A DNA stretch of 64,000 nt from Leishmania donovani (taxonomy: Eukaryota > Euglenozoa > Kinetoplastea > Trypanosomatida > Trypanosomatidae), in the NCBI RefSeq assembly GCF_000227135.1, contig NC_018259.1, forward strand, positions 62,001-126,000, in the 5' to 3' direction. Below are positions 41,742-52,159 of the stretch, one piece after another. The notes beneath the pieces were generated by a model. That model had not been told where the DNA came from and did not search any database. It was given only the letters and a program-made list of their open reading frames with translations. The position numbers and the translations under genes are program-made. Positions within the stretch are counted from its first letter, which is position 1. Every line of letters starts with the position of its first letter.

Positions 41742-42790
41742 GAGAACACGATCCAGTAGAAGGGCCGAGGCAACAGCGAGAGAGCAGGTGGGACACTCTT
41801 TTGTCGCCAGCACGCAGGCAAGCACGCAGGCAAAGACGCACAGCCACAGCCCATACACCGCACAGCAGCGAAAGCGGTGCTCTAAGATGCACGGAGGGAA
41901 GAGGGAGAGGCGGCACAGTCCCGTTTCACGTGGCGGTGCGCCGCAAGCACGACGGAACAAAAAAAAAGAAGAGAGGTGAAAAAGAGCGCGCAGTGGACGG
42001 CGTGGTGCTGCTCGCCGCGTGTTTTCTCGTCAAGCCGGCAACTTCAGAGAGAGAGGCGAAGCGATAAAAGGGTGACATCAAGCGACAAAGAGAAGTTCGT
42101 CTGAGGATGCGCGAACGGCTGAGCGGAGGATGCACTTCCGAGAGCACATGCCACCTGCATCTGCCCGCCGCGGGCCTGCGCCCAGCCACAGGCGCGAGGA
42201 GAGCAGCCGTATTGCCTGACGCGCACTGTGTGCGCCTACATTGCGAAGGCGATGCATGAATACTCTATGCCGGTAACTCTTCGTAGTTCCGCAACTGTCG
42301 CCATCGTCATCATCCAACGTGGCTCTTTCGGTGCTGGATCATTTTCGCGCTTGCCTTTCTATCGCTCAGTACGCACCACTAGACAGTCCTCGTCGCTTTT
42401 TCCACTGCGCGGCAGCTAAAGGGCGAGGGCCGGAGGAAGGCACGACCAGGCACTTCTCACGCACAAGCGAGCGAAGACACAGGGACGCACAGCTGCAGCG
42501 TCCACAGTTTTTGTTTTCGTTTTCGTTATCACGGCTATTTACATCAATCCCACAGTTGGCTGCCCTGTGTTGGCGGCTGGGGCGTGATGCCGCGGGCCCA
42601 GTGCGCCTCGGAAGAACAGCCACACAAGAAGAGCCAGCAACAAAAGAAAAGCACAAGACGCCATGGTGTCCATGGGTGCGCGAAGTACTGCCAGTGAGGA
42701 AGGCCACTACGACACCAAAGTGGCGAGGCCGATGAACACGCAGACACGCGCAGCGACGGTGTGGGTGTCCTTCCATAGTACCCCAAGCCA
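41742..42790. other. Intergenic, 1 kb
   Basis: 5' flank of the tail-anchored gene and 3' flank of the XRRA1-like gene. No gene or RNA recognised. Confidence 0.6.
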
Positions 42791-45079
42791 TCACCCCGTG
42801 GTCTGCTTCACGCGCGCTGCCTCGTACGGCAGAGAAGGTAAGGGTTTACGTAGCATTGCCCGCAGCTCCGAGATGGCGGCGTGCACGTTCGCCGTGGCAG
42901 GAGACACCACCGATCGGGGAAGACGAGTGCGTGGGAGCGGCTCCTCAACGGTGCCAGCCGGCGCAGACGCCACTCTGTCTGCCAACTGAGGCTGCGTCTC
43001 CACATGCGGTGCGGCCGCAGTCGCCTTTCGGTCTCCGGGCACGTTGATTTGCGACGCCACTGCTGCACCGCCCACTAAGCCGTCGAGGCTGGTCAGGAAG
43101 AAGCCCTTGCCACCCTGCACGATCTCGGCCCCCTCCTCCGCCTCCTCGTCACTCATCTGGTGCGATGAGGGCGAGCCCTCCGTGCGAGGCGGGGTGGGAA
43201 CGTGAGGTAAGATGGGTAGACGCACCGGCTGGAGCGGGGGCCCCCATTGCGCCGCCGTTCTTCGCGCTGCAGCTGGCCGACGAACGCCGCCGCCGCCTCG
43301 GCCTCGTGGCCTCGAACGACGTCGGCCAAGAACGCGATAGACGTCCATGAACTCGTTGTAGGGTGGCAGCGTCACAAGCGGCATCGTATCGTGCGCGCCG
43401 TGCTCAGCCTCTCGAAACGCCGAGGAGTAGAAGTAGCGCGTTGGCTGCTTCGGCAGGGGTGGTGGCGTGGCTCTCGGCGTTCGGACGTGGATTCGGTAGC
43501 AGTAGAAATACTCCTTCACCGTCCGAAACGGTGGCGAGACGCCTTCATGATGATGTGCATCCTCGCTTATCGGGCAATCTGGCTCGAGCTTTTCCAGTGT
43601 GTTCGACGCCGCAGCCAACGGCGCGGAGGGGCTGATGTGCGACGAGGAGGCGCCGATCGATGCTGCCCCCACCACCTCCGTCTCGGATACATCCGCCTCG
43701 CCCACCGGCTTTGGGATGTAGCGCGCCCAGCTCTGACGGTGCCACGTGTCCATCATCTCCGACAGCGTGCCTGGGCCAATGCTCTCCTTCTGAGATGGGA
43801 GAAGCGCCGCGTAGTACGCCTCCACAACGGCCTCGTCTAGTAGACGCTGCAGCTCAGCCTTCTGACTCGGTCGGCGGACCAGCAGTGGGTTCTCGCCAAC
43901 ATCGACACGGCGCAGTGTCTGGTGTAGTGCGGCCAAGGGTTGGAGGGCCTCGACGTTTTGGAAACGATTCCCTGTCAGACTCATCACCTGCAGAGACGGG
44001 AAGGGAACACGTCGCGGGCCGCTGTCGCCGTTGCACACACCGGTATCCAACGGGGGCACAGAGGAGAGACGATTCCGCGAAAGGTTCACCTCAACGAGTG
44101 CCGGCATCGTGCCCAGTGCGTAGAACACATCCGGTGAGGAGAGCTCGTTCGACTCCAGTGCGAAGTGTGTAAGGCGTGCCAGGCCCGACAAGTCTCTCGG
44201 CAGCGTGCGCAGGCTATTATGACTGAGGTCCAGCTGCTGCAAGGCGCCGAACGCCTTTAAGTGAACTAAGTGATGTGCGGGTATGTGGTTGTAGGCGAGG
44301 TCGAGCGCCACAATGGTGGCAAGCGAGGAGCTGCTCGACTGCGGCACCTCTGCGAGTGAAAAGATGTTGTTGCACACGAGGTGGACCACCTCTAATCCAG
44401 GAAGTGGGAGCACATGGCCCAGGCACAAAAGATTGTCGCTCAAGTCCACTGTCTTGAGGTGCGTGAAGTACTGCAAGTCCTCTGCAATGCTATTCGACAG
44501 CTGCGATGACTGCAGAGCCACATGGGTCACCTCCTGCGGGTCTTCGGCTTCGCACGCACTCAGCAGAAGAAAACCGTCCAGCACCACCCCGTCCTGGTTG
44601 CCCGCCACCCGCGCTTTCTGCTGCGCCTCTTCGCTCTCGATGCGCTGTAGGGTGCGGCGAAGGCGGCGTCGCTCCTCACGTGTGGCGGTGTTAAGCGGCT
44701 GCGGAAGCCGGAAGTAGCTGCGCATGTTTCGCTCCAGGGCACTGGCGTTCTTCAGGATGCGGAAGCCATGCGGGTGGACGAGGAGGTTCGGTGGCAGCAG
44801 CGAGCTGCCGAGAGTGGACGCCATGTCAACATCGCTGCCTAGCACCGCGAGAGGCGGGCACACAGTTGCCCAGGCATTGGACGTCAAAGTCGCCCCCGCA
44901 GCACACTTGAGCGGCACTGCAGCGCGCTCCTTACCACCCTGTGGCGCAGGTTTATGTGTTGGCCTGCTGTCGGCTGCCTCTGCTTCTTGTTCGACCAGGT
45001 CAGACGGCGGAGGGCTTTGAAGTACATCGAGATGCATAGGAACCTCCCCCTGCACTCCAGCCTGCATCGCAGGGTCCAT
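42791..45079 (-). CDS. Leucine-rich-repeat protein, XRRA1-like
   Basis: Starts at ATG 45079 (MDPAMQAGVQGEVPMHLDV); the 57 codons before it open with GTG. 762 residues. A segment with VVLDGFLLLSACEAEDPQEV leads into LRRs at about 186-393: LKTVDLSDNLLCLGHVLPL, LEVVHLVCNNIFSLAEV, LQQLDLSHNSLRTLPRDL, LVEVNLSRNRLSSVPPL and LQVMSLTGNRFQNVEALQPL. An LRR-capping-like motif (RRVDVGENPLLVRRPSQKAE) closes the array. The 'LDGFLLL...EDP' lead-in and layout recall metazoan XRRA1, a poorly understood LRR protein with wide conservation among ciliated organisms; this match is from memory and is moderate. The C-terminal third is Arg/Pro-rich with conserved-looking YFYCYRIHV and YNEFMDVYRVLGRR segments. Confidence 0.7.
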   Translation of the reverse strand: MDPAMQAGVQGEVPMHLDVLQSPPPSDLVEQEAEAADSRPTHKPAPQGGKERAAVPLKCAAGATLTSNAWATVCPPLAVLGSDVDMASTLGSSLLPPNLLVHPHGFRILKNASALERNMRSYFRLPQPLNTATREERRRLRRTLQRIESEEAQQKARVAGNQDGVVLDGFLLLSACEAEDPQEVTHVALQSSQLSNSIAEDLQYFTHLKTVDLSDNLLCLGHVLPLPGLEVVHLVCNNIFSLAEVPQSSSSSLATIVALDLAYNHIPAHHLVHLKAFGALQQLDLSHNSLRTLPRDLSGLARLTHFALESNELSSPDVFYALGTMPALVEVNLSRNRLSSVPPLDTGVCNGDSGPRRVPFPSLQVMSLTGNRFQNVEALQPLAALHQTLRRVDVGENPLLVRRPSQKAELQRLLDEAVVEAYYAALLPSQKESIGPGTLSEMMDTWHRQSWARYIPKPVGEADVSETEVVGAASIGASSSHISPSAPLAAASNTLEKLEPDCPISEDAHHHEGVSPPFRTVKEYFYCYRIHVRTPRATPPPLPKQPTRYFYSSAFREAEHGAHDTMPLVTLPPYNEFMDVYRVLGRRRSRPRGRGGGGVRRPAAARRTAAQWGPPLQPVRLPILPHVPTPPRTEGSPSSHQMSDEEAEEGAEIVQGGKGFFLTSLDGLVGGAAVASQINVPGDRKATAAAPHVETQPQLADRVASAPAGTVEEPLPRTRLPRSVVSPATANVHAAISELRAMLRKPLPSLPYEAARVKQTTG

Positions 45080-46091
45080 GGCCGTTGCGCGCTGCCGGGG
45101 TGGGAAGAACGATCGGCTATGCCGCGCCAGAGGCGTGCCGCCACACAGCGTCCGCCGCGAGGAGCAGAGGCACGTGTCGTTTGGCTTGTTTCGACACGAC
45201 GAAAACAAAAAAAAAAGACGGGGAAAACCACGGCAGCTATGACGACTCACAGGCGCTGCGTGGCCATGATAACAACGCGCGCAGAGGGCGAGGGAGAATA
45301 ATGGGGATGGCGACGAGAGGGGGATGAGTGGGAGAAGACGGGGTTGCAGGCACTGGGCTGAGCGCGTCTACTCCCCGCGAGGGTTCGTGGTCTCCGTGGT
45401 AAGTGTGCGGTTCAGCGGCAATGGAAAGGGGTACAAGCTCCAACGGGGAGAGGTGAGAGTCAGAGGAGCCTGCTCCACCGCTGCGCTGGTCGTCAAACGA
45501 GCCACCGCAGACAGCAGCACGCACCATCTCTCCTCGCCTCTTGCTTTTCCTCTTGTTGCTACACGCGGTAGTTTGTAGCAACAAGTGGAAGCCTTCCGCG
45601 TGCTGGTCAGCGCGTCGTGTCCCATCCATGTGAGTGGCCGACTCCTTCGATGGGCTTTTTATGCTTCACTGCTGCTGTTATACATCCAAGCGAGAGCGAC
45701 GGAGAGCAAAGAGAGCTGCTCGCCGACAACACGGAAGGAGTCTGTGGCCTCTGCCACCATCAAAGTCGGTCAATGTGAGGATGAGACCGGCTGAGGTGGA
45801 GGCGGCGATGGTGGCGAGAGCAACGGACAGAGGAAAACTAAAAAAAGAGACTAGCCATGAAAGCACGGCAGCCAGCACACACGCACGCGCAACGAGAGGC
45901 AGTGAGGAGGGGAGGGGAGGCGAGCAACAGCACAAAATATATATGCACAAGAGAAACGTCTGCCTCCTCTCCCTCGGGCACGCACATCTGCACGTGTACA
46001 CACGTCCATACCCACGGGTTCTTCTACAGCGGAGTGCGAGTGAGCCTGCCATGCAGGAGCTGGAGGGCACACCGCCGTGCCGTCGCCTAGA
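45080..46091. other. Intergenic, 1 kb
   Basis: 5' flank of the XRRA1-like gene and IFT140 3' flank. No gene seen. Confidence 0.6.
45185..45186 (-). promoter_or_regulatory. Putative spliced-leader acceptor AG for the XRRA1-like gene
   Basis: A minus-strand tract rich in T and C (over 45203-45227) is followed by the first AG here, leaving about 105 nt of 5'UTR. Confidence 0.4.
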
Positions 46092-49000
46092 CTAGACGGC
46101 CCGATCTACTTCATCAATCACGCTGGACCGTCGTGTGTCCGTGCTCGCCTTTCGACCTCCTTCCCACATTGCCCCAGGGGCGCCGGCCGTCATGACGCCA
46201 GGCAACACGTTAGCAAGCGACTTGCCGTTGGCCTGGCAGACCCGCTCCATGTAGTCTGTCTCAATGAAGAACTGCGGATCGGCGCCGTGTTTCGGCATGC
46301 TCTCCATCACCTTCAGCGCGTTGTTCGACTCGCCGAGCTTGTCAAAGTAAAAGCGCACCATGAGAGCAAACACGTCGCCAATGCGGAGGGCGTCTTGTAT
46401 GAGATCGTGATCTGGGCTGGAAGGGCGGCTGCGTTTGATGATGTCAGAGCAGGAGGCGATGACGCTGTCCGCCTTCGCCTTCTCCGCGACAGAGCCACGG
46501 TCGGCGACTACCATAGAGTCGACCGTCTTCTGCGCCTTCACGAACGCCTTCAGTACCTCGGCGCGCCGCTTCAGCTGCTCCACCTTCTCGCTGTCGATGT
46601 TCGCCTTGCCCGCTGACCCGCTTTCGGCCATGGCGACGCATTCCTCCAACGCACGCAGCGCCTCTGGGTAGTTTCGGTTCTCGTCGATGTGCAGCTGCGC
46701 GCACGACTCATAGAAAACGAGCAGATTCGTCCATGCTTTCGCCTTTGTGTAGAAGAGAATGATGCTCTTGTAGATGCTCGCGTCGGTGCTCCAGTTCTGC
46801 GATTGCAGGAAGTTCGCAGCCATGGTGTAGATTTCCACGTTGCGCGAGTGGTTTGCGAAGAAGATGACCTTCTCTGTCTCACCGCCACGCATGAGCATCC
46901 GCATCGCCTTGACGCGATCGCCAGCCTGAGTATACTTTTTGCATGCCAAGGACCAGCTGCCCTGATCCTTGGCAATGTGGGCCACCCTACGCAGCACCGC
47001 CTGCCTCTCTTCCATGGACAGCTTGCCCATGTCGCTCGTCATAGACTCTGCCATCTCCTCTGTCAGGGTGACACTGCGCGTCTCGCACAGCTTCAACGCT
47101 TCATCGAAATGCTTCGCGAAGAGGAGCATCTCCACCGCTTTCTGGTAGTCGCCCTCGCTCTGGAAGTGGTCCGCCATGCCGAGGAAGACCGCCGGGTCGG
47201 TGGAGCCGCTGGCAAAGGTGGCGCTCACCTCGTGCAGGGTCTCGTACAGACCGCCCCGCACGCAGGCGTCGAGGGCGCATTGCACGGCGCCGATGCGGCG
47301 GTACAGCTGCACGGCCTTGTCGTACGCCTGCTGCTTCTCCAGCGTCATCGCCGTCTCGAGCATCAGGCGCTCGTCGGAGCTCTTTATCGCCAGATTCACT
47401 ACGACGCCGTACTGCTCCGTCTTCCACGCGACGCGAACACCACTGCGGTATGCGCCGGCAGCCTGGTAGTACTGCAGCGCCAGCTGAGCGTTGCCCTGTC
47501 GCTCGTACAGCTGCCCTACAAAGTACGCGGCACCCACTGGATCGGGCTCTCCTTGCTCGTCGTCTCCGCAGTGGATCGGCGCTGCGGCGGCAAAGGCTTG
47601 CTGCTGCTGAAAGCGCGTCTTCGCCTTTTCGATCTCCTTATTCACCAGTTGCACTGCACTGTCCAGCTTTGGCGGAGTCAGTGAGCACAGAATTCGAACA
47701 ACGTTGTAGACGTCCTCGCCGGCGTGGTAGAAGCGCAGCGCCTCCTGCACATTGCGGCGCCGCTCGCTGTGCTGCGCCCACCACAGCAGCAGCTCGCGAT
47801 TTTGTGGAAAGATGGCGGCAAAGGCGGACTGTCGCTCATCACGCCCTGGCTGGGCCGTCGGCGCGCTGGCGCCGGCCGACGGCGATGGCGGCTGGCTCTG
47901 TGTCACCATCAGCTGGCGGAGCTCGTGCATGCGGTTTGTCTGGAAGAAGATGCGTGGCACATCGGTGCCGGCGCACTTGGCGTTGTAGTACCACATGATG
48001 GCGGCATCCATGTTCTGAAGGCTCTCCATGAACTGTGCGTACTTGTACGCGACCGGGCGAATGCGGGCGCGGTCAAACCGCTCGGAGTGACGCTGGGCGT
48101 GCTCAAACTTGCCGCACGCCATGTACACATCGGTCAGCAGGTCATAGCGTTTCGACTTGCGCAGCAGCTCCTCTGCCTCCTCGGTCATGCCCAGGCCGAG
48201 CGCAAGCGTCGCCAGTTGCACGCCTTTGTCATCGGGGTAGTCCTCTCTGGCCTCCCGCAAGGCACGTGCGGCCACGCAGTCCTCCATCGTAGACAAGCAC
48301 ACCGCCGCCACGTCGAGGCGCCCGCTCGTCACGCACAGGCGAGCCAGCCCTTGCCACGCCGCCGGGTTCTTGATGCTCTTGACACACCGGTACGCCTCAT
48401 CCATGTTGCCAATAGTTGCATAGTAGCTAAACTTCATCAACGCTTCCCGCACGGCCACGTCCTTGTCCGACTTCAGGCCCTCAAAGTCGCGCAACCGCTT
48501 CTGCTCAATCACGTAGTCCTCCGCGTTGTTCGGGTTGCCGTTGATCTTCACAGAGGCGAGCAGGAAGTCGGGGATGGTGAGGCCTACCAGACAAATTTGA
48601 TACCGTCGCATCGACGCAACGTTCTGCACGACCAACCCGTCGTGCGTCGCGAACAACGTGACGATGTTGTGCGCGCGCTGGGCAACGTAGTTTGTGGCGC
48701 CAATGGACCCGCGGCGCGCATCCTCCAGCTCAGCCTTCTTCTCCGCGTAGTTCTCCATGTTCGGCAACGCCTCGGGAAGATTCTCCTGCCCAGCTGGGCG
48801 ATCGGCGCTCTCGTTCTTGTCGTTGATGCCGTCCGTGCCGGCCTTTGGCGTCGCCACCTCCTCTGATGCCGCCTTCTTGTCATCCGTGTGGATCTGGTAT
48901 GTCTCACAGGCAAGCAGGATGTACTCGAACTCGCCGACGGTGCCCGTGTTCGGCTCTGGTGTGTTCCAGTAGACAGAATTCGGCATCTCATTGCGGCTGC

Positions 49001-51059
49001 CGAAGTCAAAGGACGACATCTTGTCAGTGTCGGAGTCGTACACCCAGATGCGCGTATCAGGCAACGCGAGGGGTCCCAGGCTGGTCATCAAGGCGACTCG
49101 ACGGCCTTGCGCGTTCACACGCGCCGTGGAGACCGACACTTCGAGCGCATTGGTATCTTTGGCGGCAGATGGTGCCGCTGCTGGTGCGCCACTAGCAGTG
49201 TCCGAGGCAGTTGACTGTGATGCGCTGGGAAACGTCAGCGGGCGAGTTGGCCCGGCTTGCTGTAAATCGCGCGACGAAACCCGGGCGAGTCGCAGGTAGT
49301 TCTTCGACGATACTGCCACGAGGTAGTCGTTCATGATGTCTATGATCACTGGGACGCCTTCGGACTCGGTAAAAGTCATCTGTGCGATGGGGGCGAGCTG
49401 CATCGTCTCGAACACGATACGATTGCCCTTGACGTAGATGAGGCCGTCACGGTGTATGGCAAAGGCGGGGCTCGTCGTCAGCACAAAGTTCACGAACGTG
49501 AATTCGGACGTGGCCTCGTTGATGGTGTATAGGTCGATCTGCGACCCGTTCCAAAGGGCGATGTTGGGGAACGCGATGGACAGCCCGCGCACGTTCCCCT
49601 TATTCTGCAGCAGGCACTGGCACCCCGTGACACTCTCGATCACCACCATGTCCGACGAAATCTGCGTCACCGCAGCGACGCCGTCCCAGGAGCGCTTGCG
49701 GATGATTTCGTGCAATACCTGCAGCTCCGAGCCACCACGACACAACGCCACATCGCCAAAAGCCGTGAAGACGACTCGGTCGACGCACTTGCCAACCTGG
49801 TGCACCGCTATCGCCTCCCACTGGTTCGCCACCCCGGCAGCCGCAGCGAACGGGGAGCTGATGGTCGTTGTTTCCCTCGCCTCTGAAGCATGGTGGCTTG
49901 TCGACAGGGATGCGGCGCGGTGCTGAAAGACCGCCAAGACGCCCTCCACGGTACCGACAGTCAGAATGCCTTTGGCGGCGAAGGCCGCCAAGGACGACAC
50001 GTGCAGGTCAGGCTGCGGGAGCAACAGCACATCCATCGACTCGTTCGAGAGGTCTAAGACGCGCACGCGATCATCGCCGCTGCCAAAGGCCACGACACCA
50101 GGCGAAGCCCACACCATTGTCATGGTAATCCGCTCGCCCGTGGCGGCAGACGTGGTGGGCGTGGTGGAGGGGGCCGATAGCTTGCGCCGCAGCGTCGAGC
50201 TACCCTTGATGTCCTCGTCTACACGATACACCTCAATCATGCAGGTTGCGGTAAGCGTAACGAGGGTGCGGCTTGTGGCGTCGTAAAGCACCGACACAAT
50301 TGCCTCCTCCTGTCTTGCACACGGAAAAAGCTGCTGATCCTCGTTGATGGCCGCCACAGAGCTGCTACCGTCGGCAAGAAGGAAGCTGATGTCGTCATCG
50401 CCGACCTCCGCAGCAGCGGCAGCGGAGGCGCCATCGTACGCATTGAACACTGTCGGAGAGTGAGGAGTCTTGCCAGGGACGTGAATGATGCGCACAATTG
50501 GCTCGCGCGCCTGAGCGGACCAGAGGGGTTTCAGCTTAAAGTTAACGCTCGTCTCGGTTGGGGTCTGCTCCAGCATCCACATCACCACGTGGCGCTGCTG
50601 GGATGTGGAGACGAGGTACAGACCACGCGTCGACCACTCCGCGGCTAGGACTGCTCCGGCGCCGTGTTCGCGAACTGCGCCCTCCGCGTTACTCTGCACA
50701 GCTGCCCTCGCCGCAATCAACTGCACAGCGCTGCGTGCGGCCGCCGTGGTGTAGTCATCGCCCAAGGCAAGACTGCTCACGGATGGCATCAACCATAAGC
50801 TCATCTCCCCGTTGCTCCACCCAATCACGAGAAGCGCCTCGCTGGGGTGCCACGCCAATGCCGTTGGCTGATGCGTGCGTCCCGTCGAGCCGGCAGGCTC
50901 CGTCACCGGGGTCAGCACCTCACCTTCGCTGTTCGTGATGAGCACTGACGGCGGATTCGCCCACACGGTGGCGAGGAGCGGCTTGCGCTTGTGCGCCGCG
51001 ATGAGGTGCTCCTTCAGCTGCCCCTCATGTTCGGGAGTGTTTACCACGAAAAGAGACAT
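46092..51059 (-). CDS. IFT140: Intraflagellar transport protein IFT140 (IFT-A core)
   Basis: 1655 residues from ATG 51059. The N-terminal 600 residues are WD40-type blades (LAWHPSEALLVIGWSNGEMS; MTMVWASPGVVAFGSGDDRV). From about 750 to the end are TPR-like helices. Diagnostic stretches match IFT140: RDFEGLKSDKDVAVREALMK, YYATIGNMDEAYRCVKSIKN, LCVTSGRLDVAAVCLSTMED, AMRMLMRGGETEKVIFFANH, IYTMAANFLQSQNWSTDASI and LLVFYESCAQLHIDENRNYP. IFT140 is a core subunit of IFT-A, needed for retrograde transport and membrane-protein import into the flagellum. It is about 190 residues longer than the human protein, with Ala/Ser-rich inserts such as the one near residues 635-655 and a Ser/Pro/Ala stretch in the TPR half. 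The C-terminal VCQANGKSLANVLPGV is also conserved in kind. Confidence 0.95.
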   Translation of the reverse strand: MSLFVVNTPEHEGQLKEHLIAAHKRKPLLATVWANPPSVLITNSEGEVLTPVTEPAGSTGRTHQPTALAWHPSEALLVIGWSNGEMSLWLMPSVSSLALGDDYTTAAARSAVQLIAARAAVQSNAEGAVREHGAGAVLAAEWSTRGLYLVSTSQQRHVVMWMLEQTPTETSVNFKLKPLWSAQAREPIVRIIHVPGKTPHSPTVFNAYDGASAAAAAEVGDDDISFLLADGSSSVAAINEDQQLFPCARQEEAIVSVLYDATSRTLVTLTATCMIEVYRVDEDIKGSSTLRRKLSAPSTTPTTSAATGERITMTMVWASPGVVAFGSGDDRVRVLDLSNESMDVLLLPQPDLHVSSLAAFAAKGILTVGTVEGVLAVFQHRAASLSTSHHASEARETTTISSPFAAAAGVANQWEAIAVHQVGKCVDRVVFTAFGDVALCRGGSELQVLHEIIRKRSWDGVAAVTQISSDMVVIESVTGCQCLLQNKGNVRGLSIAFPNIALWNGSQIDLYTINEATSEFTFVNFVLTTSPAFAIHRDGLIYVKGNRIVFETMQLAPIAQMTFTESEGVPVIIDIMNDYLVAVSSKNYLRLARVSSRDLQQAGPTRPLTFPSASQSTASDTASGAPAAAPSAAKDTNALEVSVSTARVNAQGRRVALMTSLGPLALPDTRIWVYDSDTDKMSSFDFGSRNEMPNSVYWNTPEPNTGTVGEFEYILLACETYQIHTDDKKAASEEVATPKAGTDGINDKNESADRPAGQENLPEALPNMENYAEKKAELEDARRGSIGATNYVAQRAHNIVTLFATHDGLVVQNVASMRRYQICLVGLTIPDFLLASVKINGNPNNAEDYVIEQKRLRDFEGLKSDKDVAVREALMKFSYYATIGNMDEAYRCVKSIKNPAAWQGLARLCVTSGRLDVAAVCLSTMEDCVAARALREAREDYPDDKGVQLATLALGLGMTEEAEELLRKSKRYDLLTDVYMACGKFEHAQRHSERFDRARIRPVAYKYAQFMESLQNMDAAIMWYYNAKCAGTDVPRIFFQTNRMHELRQLMVTQSQPPSPSAGASAPTAQPGRDERQSAFAAIFPQNRELLLWWAQHSERRRNVQEALRFYHAGEDVYNVVRILCSLTPPKLDSAVQLVNKEIEKAKTRFQQQQAFAAAAPIHCGDDEQGEPDPVGAAYFVGQLYERQGNAQLALQYYQAAGAYRSGVRVAWKTEQYGVVVNLAIKSSDERLMLETAMTLEKQQAYDKAVQLYRRIGAVQCALDACVRGGLYETLHEVSATFASGSTDPAVFLGMADHFQSEGDYQKAVEMLLFAKHFDEALKLCETRSVTLTEEMAESMTSDMGKLSMEERQAVLRRVAHIAKDQGSWSLACKKYTQAGDRVKAMRMLMRGGETEKVIFFANHSRNVEIYTMAANFLQSQNWSTDASIYKSIILFYTKAKAWTNLLVFYESCAQLHIDENRNYPEALRALEECVAMAESGSAGKANIDSEKVEQLKRRAEVLKAFVKAQKTVDSMVVADRGSVAEKAKADSVIASCSDIIKRSRPSSPDHDLIQDALRIGDVFALMVRFYFDKLGESNNALKVMESMPKHGADPQFFIETDYMERVCQANGKSLANVLPGVMTAGAPGAMWEGGRKASTDTRRSSVIDEVDRAV

Positions 51060-52159
51060 GAGTGCGTGGCACTCTTACTGATCCGTGTGTGTACGAAGAG
51101 GCGGCCAAGGATCAACGGAGGATGCGGCGGTGATGCGCCGGCAGCGCTACTCTAAGAGTCCCAACCTACGCGCAGATGCCGGTGAATGTAAATGCCAATG
51201 CGTTGTGGTCGTGCGACTAAGAGAGAAAACAAAGCCAAACACAGAATATACATAACATGAAAGATGGCCGGAGCACACACACGCACACGCCCCACTGCGC
51301 ACGTGCAACTCGTTTCGTATTCGGCAAACGAAGACTGGAGGTGGAGGAAGAGAACGTGAAAAACACAACGCGAGCAAGGAAACTGCAAAAGCAGAAAAGT
51401 GGGAGTGGCGGTGCGTCGTTGCAGTGTTGCCGCGTTGTCGCCCGTTCGCTCTGACTCTTGCTCCGCAAACGAGAGATGATGTGGTGAAGTAGCTGGTGCG
51501 CACAGTGGAGAGGGAAGTGTGAGGTATCTGCCTTTCTGCTTCTACTGTGGCTGGGGTAGGTAGGGGAAGCTCACGCATTCAAAAATGAGCGGGGGAGCCG
51601 GAAGTCGAAAAGAGCGCGAATAAACAAGCGTTAACGAAGAGAGAGGCGGAGGCGGAAGAGTTCCTGACACAGAAATGACATCCAGCGCAGGTGAGGTTGG
51701 CAAACTTTGCGAGACAGCGTTGCTCTCGGGATCCGTCATGCGACGAACGCCGCCGTTTGCTTAGGACAGCGCGCATGTGCGACGAAACAGAAGCAGAGAA
51801 GGAGTCCCTCGCGCTGCGTATTCTTGTGTACGTGCGTGCGTGTTTGTGGGTGTGCAGTGTAGAGGCGCCTAGATCAGCGGCGGTGTAGGGCTTTGAGAGC
51901 CACAACAAAGAGCGTCGAGGAACACAACAGAGGTAGGAGCTGAAGCCAGCAAATCCGAAATTGAAGTCCAGCAAGGGCACGGCGGGGAGCAGACACGCAC
52001 GACGAGAGCGAGGGGAGGGCAATCAAGCGCACGAAAAGCATGAATGGCATTTCCAATGCACAGAAAAAAATGCATACAACGTGGTTCAGCGAGAGACAAG
52101 GGTGCATGAAGGGTGCGAGCGACTTGCCCGCAGCACTACTTTCCCCTCTCCTCTTTTAG
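51060..52159. other. Intergenic, 1.1 kb
   Basis: IFT140 5' flank and the 3' flank of the glycosylase-like gene. No gene seen. Confidence 0.6.
51217..51218 (-). promoter_or_regulatory. Putative spliced-leader acceptor AG for IFT140
   Basis: The minus strand reads GGCTTTGTTTTCTCTCTTAG, a near-ideal polypyrimidine tract and AG, leaving about 157 nt of 5'UTR. Confidence 0.6.
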